A stretch of 64,000 nt of DNA from positions 186,001-250,000 of the forward strand of contig NZ_FPAT01000001.1 of the NCBI RefSeq assembly GCF_900116555.1. The letters run 5' to 3'. The stretch comes from Actinopolyspora lacussalsi subsp. righensis. Lineage in GTDB: Bacteria > Actinomycetota > Actinomycetes > Mycobacteriales > Pseudonocardiaceae. Positions 17,400 through 24,772 of the stretch are shown here, piece after piece. The translations under genes and the position numbers were made by a program. How positions within the stretch are numbered: position 1 is the stretch's first letter; every line of letters begins with the position of its first letter. Below the pieces are notes generated by a model. It saw only the letters and a list, made by a program, of their open reading frames with translations, had not been told where the DNA came from and did no database searches.

Positions 17400-17816
17400 A
17401 TGGGCACGGTACGAGAAATCATGCACCCTGGGGCCGACTGCGTACGCACCTCGGAGACCGCGGCCGACGCCGCCCGGCTCATGGCACGTCTCGCGGTCGG
17501 CGCACTTCCCATCTGTGGCAAGGACGACAGGATCAAGGGCATGGTCACGGATCGGGACATCGTGATCAAAGTGGTGGCCGAGGGCCGGGACGCCGGGACG
17601 TTCCCGGCGGGCGATCTCAACCAGCAGGAGGCCGTCACGATCGGCGCCGACGATTCCACCGACGAGGCGATGCGCGTCATGAACGAGCACCGGATCCGGC
17701 GCCTTCCCGTGATCGACGGGGAACGCCTAGTGGGCATGGTCACGGTTGCCGACATGGCACGCACCATGCCGGAGCCCCGGGTGGGCGAACTGGTCGAGTC
17801 ACTGTCCGAGGCGTGA
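17400..17816 (+). CDS. CBS-domain-pair protein
   Basis: A 138-residue cytoplasmic protein made of two CBS motifs (about residues 5-60 and 75-130), each with the usual VTDRDIV / VTVADMA ending. Such stand-alone Bateman modules bind adenine nucleotides, and in actinobacteria many belong to stress- or hypoxia-type regulons. GGAGGTGAACG gives a strong ribosome site for ATG 17400. It ends before a strong hairpin and converges on the VIT1-type gene. Confidence 0.9.
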   Translation: MGTVREIMHPGADCVRTSETAADAARLMARLAVGALPICGKDDRIKGMVTDRDIVIKVVAEGRDAGTFPAGDLNQQEAVTIGADDSTDEAMRVMNEHRIRRLPVIDGERLVGMVTVADMARTMPEPRVGELVESLSEA

Positions 17817-17827
17817 AACGGGTGAAT

Positions 17828-17866
17828 CCCCGTGAACCGGGGACACGGACGTTCGCGAGAACGTCC
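17828..17866. terminator. Double terminator between convergent genes
   Basis: Two stems in series: CCCCG-TGAAC-CGGGG (17828-17842) and GGACGTTC-GCGA-GAACGTCC (17847-17866). The second has an 8-bp stem closed by a GNRA-type tetraloop. Confidence 0.65.
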
Positions 17867-17910
17867 CCTCACTGGCTCGCGCGACGGGACTCGGGCTCAC
17901 CCGAACGAGG

Positions 17911-18999
17911 TCAGGAGGCGGTCACCCCGAACACCAGCCCCAGCAGGAAGGTCATCACCGCTGCTCCGGCTCCGATGGCGAGCTGACGCAGGGCGCGCGG
18001 CAGCGGGGCGGCCCCGGACAGCACCCCCACCGTGGCTCCGGTGAGCAGCAACGCCGAACCGCTCAACACCGCGGCTACCAGCACGGCGAGTAGGCCGTGG
18101 AGCCCGAGGAGAAACGGCAGTACCGGCAACAGCGCCCCGATGGCGAAGGCCGCGAAACTGGAGGCGGCGGCTTTCGCACCACTGCCGACCACTTCCCCAC
18201 CGTCGGGCTCCTCACCCGCTGGATGCTGTTCCGGAACGGGTCGGCGCAGTACCACTTCGGCACGTCGCTCGGCCTCCGTGGCCGACATACCACGTGCCCG
18301 GTACACCAGAGCGAGTTCGTTGGCGTCCACATCCAGCAGCGGCAGCGCCCCGTCCGCCGTGTCGTCGGGCTTTCCCGCCGCGATGAGTTCTCGCTGCGAA
18401 CTCACGGACACGAACTCGCCCGCGGCCATGGACAGCGCTCCGGCCAACAGCCCGGACAATCCGGTCAAAACCACCAGGGTGGTATCCGCTCCTCCCCCGA
18501 TCACACCGAGCACCAGGGCGAAATTGCTGACCAGACCGTCGTTGATGCCGAAAACGGCCGCTCGTAGCGTTCCGGACATCCGTGCCCGCCCCTGTGCGGC
18601 CAGCGCGCGTACCACTTCGCCGTGCACACGCTCGTCGGCGGCCATGGCCTCGGTAGCGTCGGCGGTGGACTCGTAGTTGGAACGGGTTTCGGCACGCTGC
18701 ACCAGCGCCAGCACGAAGATCCATCCGAATCCGCGAGCGAGGAAGGCCAACACCCGCATTCGGAACGTGGCGCGGCGCGGCTCACCGATGTACTCCCCGA
18801 GCAGGCGCCGCCAGTGCTCGGCGTGACGCTGCTCTGCCTCGGCCAACCGCAACAGGATCTCCCGTTCCGTGCCGTGCCTGCGGTCGGCGAGCTCACGATA
18901 AACGGTGGCCTCGGCTCGTTCGTCGGCCAGCATCCTGCGCCAGGCCCGTAGTTTCGCGGCGGATGGCGGGTGCCTGTCGGCGGCGGGCTGCTCGGACAC
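17911..18999 (-). CDS. VIT1/CCC1 metal transporter with ferritin-like N-domain
   Basis: A 362-residue two-part protein. Residues about 10-130 form a helical ferritin/rubrerythrin-like head with ERAEATVYREL and LRLAEAEQRHAEHW, i.e. spaced Glu and E..H metal ligands. From about 140 on comes the VIT1/CCC1 channel: FGINDGLVSNFALVLGV, GLLAGALSMAAGEFVSVSSQREL and three further membrane helices. The family moves Fe2+ or Mn2+ across membranes; the ferritin-like head probably binds or oxidises iron at the cytoplasmic mouth. The start is uncertain: GTG 18999 gives a typical N-terminus, while GTG 19023 and ATG 19197 are in frame. None has a good ribosome site. Confidence 0.82.
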   Translation of the reverse strand: MSEQPAADRHPPSAAKLRAWRRMLADERAEATVYRELADRRHGTEREILLRLAEAEQRHAEHWRRLLGEYIGEPRRATFRMRVLAFLARGFGWIFVLALVQRAETRSNYESTADATEAMAADERVHGEVVRALAAQGRARMSGTLRAAVFGINDGLVSNFALVLGVIGGGADTTLVVLTGLSGLLAGALSMAAGEFVSVSSQRELIAAGKPDDTADGALPLLDVDANELALVYRARGMSATEAERRAEVVLRRPVPEQHPAGEEPDGGEVVGSGAKAAASSFAAFAIGALLPVLPFLLGLHGLLAVLVAAVLSGSALLLTGATVGVLSGAAPLPRALRQLAIGAGAAVMTFLLGLVFGVTAS

Positions 19000-19066
19000 G
19001 ACATCGAGGATGCCACCCGTCACGGAACCGGGCCGTTCGAAACCCGAACCGGAAGAAGCCCGGTCT

Positions 19067-19097
19067 GAAAAGAACCCCGGCCCGAAAAGAACCCCGG
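19067..19097. repeat. Short direct repeat upstream of the VIT1-type gene
   Basis: GAAAAGAACCCCGG occurs at 19067-19080 and 19084-19097. It lies in the promoter side of the minus-strand gene; the surrounding 100 bp (19040-19160) are rich in further imperfect GGACCGAA repeats. Significance unknown. Confidence 0.6.
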
Positions 19098-19265
19098 TGC
19101 GTTCGACGAGGAGTTCCGGTCCGGACCGAAAGTCCGTACGCAGCGGTCCGGACCGAAGGGGCGGGGCGTGACACGCCCACGGCACGGTAACCAGCACGGT
19201 TGCCGATTCGGAGTTCCGGGGTAAGCATGGCGCTCGCAGTAACCCCCGAGTGGAGGACCGCAGCC

Positions 19266-20480
19266 ATGCGTTCGAGCACAGACCGAATCCTCACCACCCA
19301 GGCTGGAAGTCTGCCGCGTCCGGAAGAACTCATCGAGCTCAATCGTTCCCGGGCCGAGGGAGGTATCGATGAGCAGCAGTACCACAGCGGAGTGAACCAG
19401 GCCGTCACCGAACTGGTGGAACGGCAACGCGGTGCCGGACTCGACCTGGTCGGAGACGGGGAATTCGGTAAATCGGTGAGTCAACGGGTGGACTACGGGG
19501 CCTGGTGGTCGTACTCGTTCCAACGGCTCGGTGGTCTGGAGCTCGCCGATTCCTCGTTGTTCGAGACGAGCCACGAGGGACGGCGAGCCACCGAAGAAGT
19601 GGCTCTGACCAGTTTCGGGAATCGACGGGACCGTGTCAGATTCGCCGAAGCCTACGCCGATCCGACATCGGGTGTGGAGGTCTCCACCAGTCCGATGAGC
19701 TTCCCCGTGTGCCGGGGACCGCTGACCTACGTCGGCCACGAAGCGATCAACGCCGACATCGCGAGGTTCAAACGTGCGCTGCGGGCCAACGGCCTGGAGG
19801 AAGGCTTCATGACGGCGATCGCCCCGGCGAGCTGTTCCCGGATCGGCAACGAGTACTACGACAGCCAGGAGGAGTTCCTCTACGCGTGCGCGGAGGCGAT
19901 GCGGGAGGAGTACAAGGCGATCATCGACGCCGGTCTCATTCTGCAGCTCGACGATCCCGCCATCGCGGAGAACTGGGACCAGGTGAACCCGGAACCGTCC
20001 GTGGCGGACTACAAGCGGTTCACCATGCGCCGCGTGGAGGCGCTCAACCATGCGATCCGTGATCTGCCCAAGGACCGCATCCGGTTCCACCTGTGCTGGG
20101 GCAGCTGGCACGGCCCGCACACCACTGATCTGCCGATGCGCGATCTCGTCGACGTCCTGCTCTCGATCGATGTGCGAGCCTACTCGTTCGAGGCGGGCAA
20201 CGTCCGGCACGAGCACGAGTGGAAGGTCTGGCAGGACGTCACTCTGCCGGACGACAAACTGATCCTGCCCGGTGTGGTCAGCCACGCTACCAACGTGGTC
20301 GAGCATCCCGAACTGGTCGCCGACCGCATCGTGCGGTTCGCGGAATGCGTGGGGCGTGAGCGAGTGGTGGCCTCCACGGACTGTGGGCTGGGCGGACGGG
20401 TCCATCCACAACTGGCCTGGGCGAAACTGGAATCGCTGGCACAGGGCGCGGAACTGGCGACCGAACGTCTCTGGCCCTGA
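19266..20480 (+). CDS. MetE-core methyltransferase (cobalamin-independent Met synthase family)
   Basis: A 404-residue protein equal to the C-terminal catalytic half of MetE. It starts with the family opening ILTTQAGSLPRP. Candidate zinc ligands are in order: His and Cys of FHLCWGSW, Glu of YSFEAGN, and Cys of STDCGLGG. It lacks the N-terminal half of classical MetE (about 750 residues), so it belongs to the core-MetE/YxjG-like proteins, whose methyl donor is often not methyl-tetrahydrofolate triglutamate. It probably methylates a thiol such as homocysteine. ATG 19266 follows GGAGG at some distance. The MTHFR-like gene at 3862 could supply methyl groups, though it is 15 kb away. Confidence 0.8.
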   Translation: MRSSTDRILTTQAGSLPRPEELIELNRSRAEGGIDEQQYHSGVNQAVTELVERQRGAGLDLVGDGEFGKSVSQRVDYGAWWSYSFQRLGGLELADSSLFETSHEGRRATEEVALTSFGNRRDRVRFAEAYADPTSGVEVSTSPMSFPVCRGPLTYVGHEAINADIARFKRALRANGLEEGFMTAIAPASCSRIGNEYYDSQEEFLYACAEAMREEYKAIIDAGLILQLDDPAIAENWDQVNPEPSVADYKRFTMRRVEALNHAIRDLPKDRIRFHLCWGSWHGPHTTDLPMRDLVDVLLSIDVRAYSFEAGNVRHEHEWKVWQDVTLPDDKLILPGVVSHATNVVEHPELVADRIVRFAECVGRERVVASTDCGLGGRVHPQLAWAKLESLAQGAELATERLWP

Positions 20481-20580
20481 GCGCGTGACAGCAGCGGCGC
20501 TTTCTCCGCCACTGTCGCGGAGGAAGCGCCACGGTTGCGATGTTCGGGCACGGAAACCTCGGAACCGTTCCCGACAGCGG

Positions 20581-21558
20581 ATGATTGACCTAGCATCGCC
20601 GATGATGGACACCTCCGGTTCCCAGGAAGCGCTGTCGCTCTCTGAAGCGGAACGGGAATGGCTGATTCGTTGGACGAGACTGCCGTCCACCTCGCAAGCG
20701 GTCGCGCTGCGCTGTCGTATCGTGCTGGAGTGCGCACGCGGGCTGTCCGACGCGAGCGTTGCCCGCGAAGTCGGAGTTTCCGCACAGGTGGTCGGCAAAT
20801 GGCGGCGACGCTTCCGCCAGGGACGGCTCGCGGCGTTGAAGGACCGGCCCCGTTCGGGGGCACCACGGTCGATCTCGGAGGAACAGGTACAGACGATTCT
20901 GGAAGCGGTACTGACCGAACCACCACCGAACGGCATCAGGTGGACCAAGCGCGCGCTGTCCAGTCGGGCCGGAGTGTCCCCCTCCTCGGTGATGCGAATT
21001 CTGTACCGACTCGGCATCAGCACCGCACAAACCGGTCGAACGAACGAAACCACCAGGAACGCCCCCTGGACGGCCCTCTACCTCGCTCCGCCGGAGTCGA
21101 TCATGGTCATGGCCTTCGACGAGAGTCACGATCCCGACAACGGCGCGGGCAGGGTTTTCCCACCGGCTCCCGGTGACCACGACGTGGTGCTGCGTACGGA
21201 ACTGGCGAACCGCCTCTCCCATCCCACCGGAAACGACAGTTCGGGGAATCTGGTGCGGTTCCTCCGCGACCTGGAGAACCGAAAATTCGACAACCGCGAC
21301 ATCCACCTGATCTGTCACGGTCACGGAACTCGCAAGATCGAGGCGATCCGCCGCTGGCAGGAACAGCACTCCGGACTGCACCTGCACTTCACACCGGACA
21401 AGGAACTGTGGCTCCGGCTGGTGGAGCGCTACTTCACACCGCTGCTCACCTCCACCGTCTCCGACGGACGGTCACCGCTCACCGTGTTCGCGGCGGAGCT
21501 GCGTCGCTGGTCGCGGCAACGTCGCAGGGCGGACACGCTCACGTGGTTCCATCCTTGA
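20581..21558 (+). CDS. IS630-type transposase-derived protein, catalytic site degenerate
   Basis: A 325-residue protein. Residues about 20-145 are two helix-turn-helix units typical of IS630/Tc1 transposases (LSDASVAREVGVSAQVVGKWRRRF, ending RLGIS). The following RNase-H-like part keeps a first acidic pair D180/E181 (MAFDESHD) and the last Glu (E282 in LWLRLVERYF), but the central LxLDNxxxH block reads HLICHGHGTRK, so the second catalytic Asp appears lost. I find no terminal inverted repeats or target duplication around it. It is therefore a dead or domesticated transposase, possibly a DNA-binding regulator. The start is uncertain: ATG 20581, or 20602/20605 if leaderless from a TAGCAT -10. 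Confidence 0.65.
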   Translation: MIDLASPMMDTSGSQEALSLSEAEREWLIRWTRLPSTSQAVALRCRIVLECARGLSDASVAREVGVSAQVVGKWRRRFRQGRLAALKDRPRSGAPRSISEEQVQTILEAVLTEPPPNGIRWTKRALSSRAGVSPSSVMRILYRLGISTAQTGRTNETTRNAPWTALYLAPPESIMVMAFDESHDPDNGAGRVFPPAPGDHDVVLRTELANRLSHPTGNDSSGNLVRFLRDLENRKFDNRDIHLICHGHGTRKIEAIRRWQEQHSGLHLHFTPDKELWLRLVERYFTPLLTSTVSDGRSPLTVFAAELRRWSRQRRRADTLTWFHP

Positions 21559-21639
21559 GCGGAAAAGCCACGTCGGGAAACACGAATTTGTGGTCCGCTC
21601 TGCCACGGAGGGCGATCACGGTCGCCTACATTGCCCGCC

Positions 21640-22518
21640 ATGACGGAACGAGAACCCGACGACGAGCACGAAGCGGACCAGCGCGGCACGACACGACGCA
21701 CCGCTCTCGCCGCGTTCGGCGGTCTGGGAATCGGCACACTCGCCGCGGGAACCGGTCGGGAGCCGGCGAACGCGACCGGATCCGCCGAGGACACCCAGTC
21801 CGGCGGGCGATTTCAGCCCTCCTGCGTGCTGGCACCGGAACAGATGGAAGGTCCCTACTATCTGGACTACCGGATTCTCCGAAGGAACATAACCGAGCAC
21901 AAACGCGGCATCGACCTGCTGCTGAACATCGTCGTGGTGGACGCCTCCAACTGTGAACCGCTGCCCGGCATCGCGGTCGACATCTGGCACTGCGACGCAC
22001 TCGGCGTCTATTCCTCCTACACCGAGTACGACGACGGCGAGATCCCACCGCTGGACGAAACCGGACACGCCGAGCCGACCGACCACACCACGTGGCTACG
22101 TGGTGTGCAGCTGACCGATCGACGCGGTTTCGCGAATTTCCGCAGCATCGTGCCCGGTTGGTACCGGGGGCGGACCACGCACATCCATATCAAGACGATC
22201 ACCGGTGGACACCGCGAGGACGGCAGCTGGCGGGGCGGGGACACTTCGCACACCGGCCAGCTCTACTTTCCGCGGGAGTTCAACGAACGCCTCGCCCGCA
22301 CCGAACCGTATTCGCACAACACCGTCCCACGCACCACCAACGCCGAGGACCTGCTGTACAACTCGGATGACGAGGGCCCGATGACGCGATTGCGGATCGG
22401 GCGTGTGCCGGTCGGATCCGTCCGACCGACGATCAGCGCTTCGATCGTGCTGGGCATCCACCCGGAAGCGACACCTCCGCCGGAGGGGTTGCCCCCAGGA
22501 ACGCAGCCACCGGGCTGA
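21640..22518 (+). CDS. Intradiol ring-cleavage dioxygenase-like, exported
   Basis: A 292-residue protein. The N-terminus has TTRRTALAAFGGLGIGTLAAG, a twin-arginine-like signal. The mature part has EGPYYLD (70-76), DIWHCDA (114-120) and GWYRGRTTHIHIK (173-185), giving the Tyr/Tyr/His/His set (candidates Tyr74, Tyr175, His181, His183) that binds Fe(III) in catechol-type intradiol dioxygenases. It would open aromatic diols outside the membrane. ATG 21640 is only a few bases after TACATT, so it may be a leaderless start. The gene is monocistronic, ending in a strong hairpin. Confidence 0.85.
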   Translation: MTEREPDDEHEADQRGTTRRTALAAFGGLGIGTLAAGTGREPANATGSAEDTQSGGRFQPSCVLAPEQMEGPYYLDYRILRRNITEHKRGIDLLLNIVVVDASNCEPLPGIAVDIWHCDALGVYSSYTEYDDGEIPPLDETGHAEPTDHTTWLRGVQLTDRRGFANFRSIVPGWYRGRTTHIHIKTITGGHREDGSWRGGDTSHTGQLYFPREFNERLARTEPYSHNTVPRTTNAEDLLYNSDDEGPMTRLRIGRVPVGSVRPTISASIVLGIHPEATPPPEGLPPGTQPPG

Positions 22519-22526
22519 GCGAAGTT

Positions 22527-22562
22527 CGAGGAGGCCCCGAGACGCTCGGCCGGGCCTCCTCG
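22527..22562 (+). terminator. Terminator of the dioxygenase gene
   Basis: A perfect 11-bp stem CGAGGAGGCCC / GGGCCTCCTCG (22527-22537, 22552-22562) with a 14-nt loop, 8 nt after the stop. Confidence 0.75.
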
Positions 22563-22567
22563 ATCGC

Positions 22568-22612
22568 GTCGTCCGAGCACCCGACGGTCGAGTCACAGAG
22601 TGCTCGGACGAC
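22568..22612 (-). terminator. Terminator of the symporter operon
   Basis: A perfect 13-bp stem GTCGTCCGAGCAC (22568-22580) / GTGCTCGGACGAC (22600-22612) with a 19-nt loop, 19 bp beyond the stop of the actP-like gene. Confidence 0.7.
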
Positions 22613-22630
22613 CCGGCTGGAAGACTTCGC

Positions 22631-24247
22631 TCAGTGCGAGGAGGCTTTCTCCGCCCCGGCACCGGTCAGGGAACGCACCTCCATCTCGGCGTACTTGGCC
22701 TCGTCGTGTTCGCCGGAGAGCACGGTGCCGAGCCAACCGAGGAAGAACGAGGCCGGGATGGAGACCAGACCGGGATTCTCCAGCGGGAACCACTGGAAGT
22801 CCACGCCGCTGAGCATGGCGGTCTCACTGCCGGACACAGCGGGCGAGAACACGATGAGCAGTATCGCGATGCCCAGACCACCGTAGATACTGCACAACGC
22901 GCCGGTGGTGTTGAACCGCTTCCAGAACAACGAGTACAGAATCGTCGGCAGGTTCGCCGAAGCGGCGACCGCGAACGCCAGGGCCACCAGGAACGCCACG
23001 TTCTGGTTGCGGGCGAGGATGCCGCCGACGATGGCCACGGCACCGATCACCACGGCGGTGATCCGTGCGACGCGGACCTCCGCCTGCTTGTCGGAGGCCT
23101 CGCCCCTCTTGATGACGTTGGCGTAGATGTCGTGCGCGAAGGATGCGGACGCCGTGATCGTCAGTCCCGCCACCACCGCGAGGATGGTCGCGAAGGCCAC
23201 GGCGGAGATGAAGCCCAGCAGGACCGGACCACCCAGCGCCTGGGCCAACAACGGTGCCGCGGAGTTGGAGGCCCCCGGGGCCTGGCTGATCGTCTCCGGT
23301 CCGACCATGGCGGCCGCGCCGTAGCCGAGCACCAGGGAGAACAGGTAGAACAGCCCGATCAGGAAGATGGCCCAGACCACGGAACGACGCGCTTCCCGTG
23401 AGGTCGGGACGGTGTAGAACCGCATCAGTACGTGCGGCAGACCCGCCGTGCCGAGCACCAGTGCCAGTCCCAGCGACAGGAAGTCCAACTTGCTGATCTC
23501 GGAGGTACCGTACTTCGCCCCCGGTTCGAGCAGTCGCTGTCCGTCGGCACCGGCCTTGTCCACCGCTCCCTGCAGCAGAGCCGAGAAGTCGAAACCGTAC
23601 TTGGCGAGCACCCAGAGGGTCATCGCACCGGCACCGGCTATCAGCAGGCCCGCCTTGATGATCTGCACCCAGGTCGTCCCCTTCATACCACCGACGAGGA
23701 CGTAAATGATCATGATGACGCCGACGACGGCGATCACCAGGCTGACACCGACCGGGTTGCTGATTCCCAGCAGCAGTGACACCAGGACTCCGGCCCCGGC
23801 CATCTGGGCCAGCAGGTAGAAGAAGCTCACCGCCAGTGTCGAGGTCGCGGCGGCCGCCCGCACCGGACGTTGGCGCATCCGGAAGGCGAGCACGTCACCC
23901 ATGGTGAACTTGCCGGTGTTGCGCAGCAGTTCGGCGACCAGCAGCAGCGCGACGAGCCAGGCAACGAGAAAGCCGATCGAGTACAGGAAGCCGTCGTAGC
24001 CGTACAGCGCGATGGCACCGACGATCCCGAGGAAGGACGCCGCGGAGAGGTAGTCACCGGAGATGGCTATCCCGTTCTGCGGACCGGAGAACGCTCGCCC
24101 GGCGGCGTAGTAGTCCGAGGCGGTCTTGGTGGTGCGACTGGCGCGCAACACCACGACCAGGGTAACGACGACGAAAGCGACGAATATACTGATGTTGATG
24201 ACGGGATTGCTGCCCTGCAGCCCACCGCTCTGCGCCAACTGGGTCAT
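22631..24247 (-). CDS. actP: Cation/acetate-type symporter (SSS family)
   Basis: A 538-residue sodium:solute symporter with about 13 membrane helices. It matches the ActP group closely: SDYYAAGRAFSGPQNGIAISGDYLSAASFLG in helix 2, GTAGLPHVLMRFYTVP in the middle and SASFAHDIYANVIKRG later. ActP takes up acetate and other short monocarboxylates such as pyruvate or propionate with Na+. The first codon overlaps the DUF485 stop by ATGA, the usual YjcH-ActP pairing. It is the last gene of a six-gene operon headed by a two-component system. The C-terminus ends in a Glu/Lys-rich cytoplasmic tail. Confidence 0.92.
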   Translation of the reverse strand: MTQLAQSGGLQGSNPVINISIFVAFVVVTLVVVLRASRTTKTASDYYAAGRAFSGPQNGIAISGDYLSAASFLGIVGAIALYGYDGFLYSIGFLVAWLVALLLVAELLRNTGKFTMGDVLAFRMRQRPVRAAAATSTLAVSFFYLLAQMAGAGVLVSLLLGISNPVGVSLVIAVVGVIMIIYVLVGGMKGTTWVQIIKAGLLIAGAGAMTLWVLAKYGFDFSALLQGAVDKAGADGQRLLEPGAKYGTSEISKLDFLSLGLALVLGTAGLPHVLMRFYTVPTSREARRSVVWAIFLIGLFYLFSLVLGYGAAAMVGPETISQAPGASNSAAPLLAQALGGPVLLGFISAVAFATILAVVAGLTITASASFAHDIYANVIKRGEASDKQAEVRVARITAVVIGAVAIVGGILARNQNVAFLVALAFAVAASANLPTILYSLFWKRFNTTGALCSIYGGLGIAILLIVFSPAVSGSETAMLSGVDFQWFPLENPGLVSIPASFFLGWLGTVLSGEHDEAKYAEMEVRSLTGAGAEKASSH

Positions 24248-24588
24248 TCCGACCTCCCCTCGATCTCCTCACGGATCCTGCCCGCCACCGGATCGAGCCG
24301 CCGGTTCGCGAACCGCACGTAGATTCCGGTGATCACGAAGGTGGACACGAACTGCAGCAGTCCCAGCACCAGACCAACGTTGATGTTGCCGACGAGCTTG
24401 ATCGACATGAACCCGTGGGCGTAGTCGGCGAGCAACACGTACAGCAGGTACCAGCTCAGAAACAGCACGGCCACGGGAAAGACGAAACCGCGCAACCTGC
24501 GGCGCAGGGCCACGAAGTCCGCGCTGGCGTGGGCCTCCTTCCACTGTTCGACCGTCGGGTCACGGGACTCGGACTCGTCGGTTGTCAC
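24244..24588 (-). CDS. DUF485 membrane protein (YjcH-like)
   Basis: A 114-residue protein with two membrane helices (about 38-62 and 72-95) and charged ends, matching the DUF485 proteins that accompany ActP. The role is probably assembly or modulation of the symporter. GTG 24588 has AGGAGG 8 nt upstream. The 184 bp between the previous symporter gene and this start contain only a tandem GACGAACGA repeat (24705-24722), and no terminator is seen, so read-through is likely. Confidence 0.85.
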   Translation of the reverse strand: MTTDESESRDPTVEQWKEAHASADFVALRRRLRGFVFPVAVLFLSWYLLYVLLADYAHGFMSIKLVGNINVGLVLGLLQFVSTFVITGIYVRFANRRLDPVAGRIREEIEGRSE

Positions 24589-24772
24589 GAGCGACCTCCT
24601 CACACGAAAGAGTGACTCAAGGCACAGTAGGAAGAGCGCGCCGTGTTGGGGAGGCACGTGGGACGAATGGGCGAACCGTGCGACGAGCGGTGGACGAGCG
24701 GGGTGACGAACGAGACGAACGAGACGCTCCCGGAGAAGACGACGCGGGCGACGCGGAATCCGTCGCCGATCC

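Noticed and set aside
19020-21053. 677-codon minus-strand frame
   Set aside because: It runs opposite the MetE-core and IS630-type genes and across a promoter region; no recognisable domain.
20480-21640. Complete insertion sequence around the IS630-type gene
   Set aside because: No terminal inverted repeats or TA target duplication could be found on either side.
22403-23401. 332-codon plus-strand frame opposite actP
   Set aside because: Composition (Arg/Gly/Asp/His) and lack of a family; actP on the other strand is certain.
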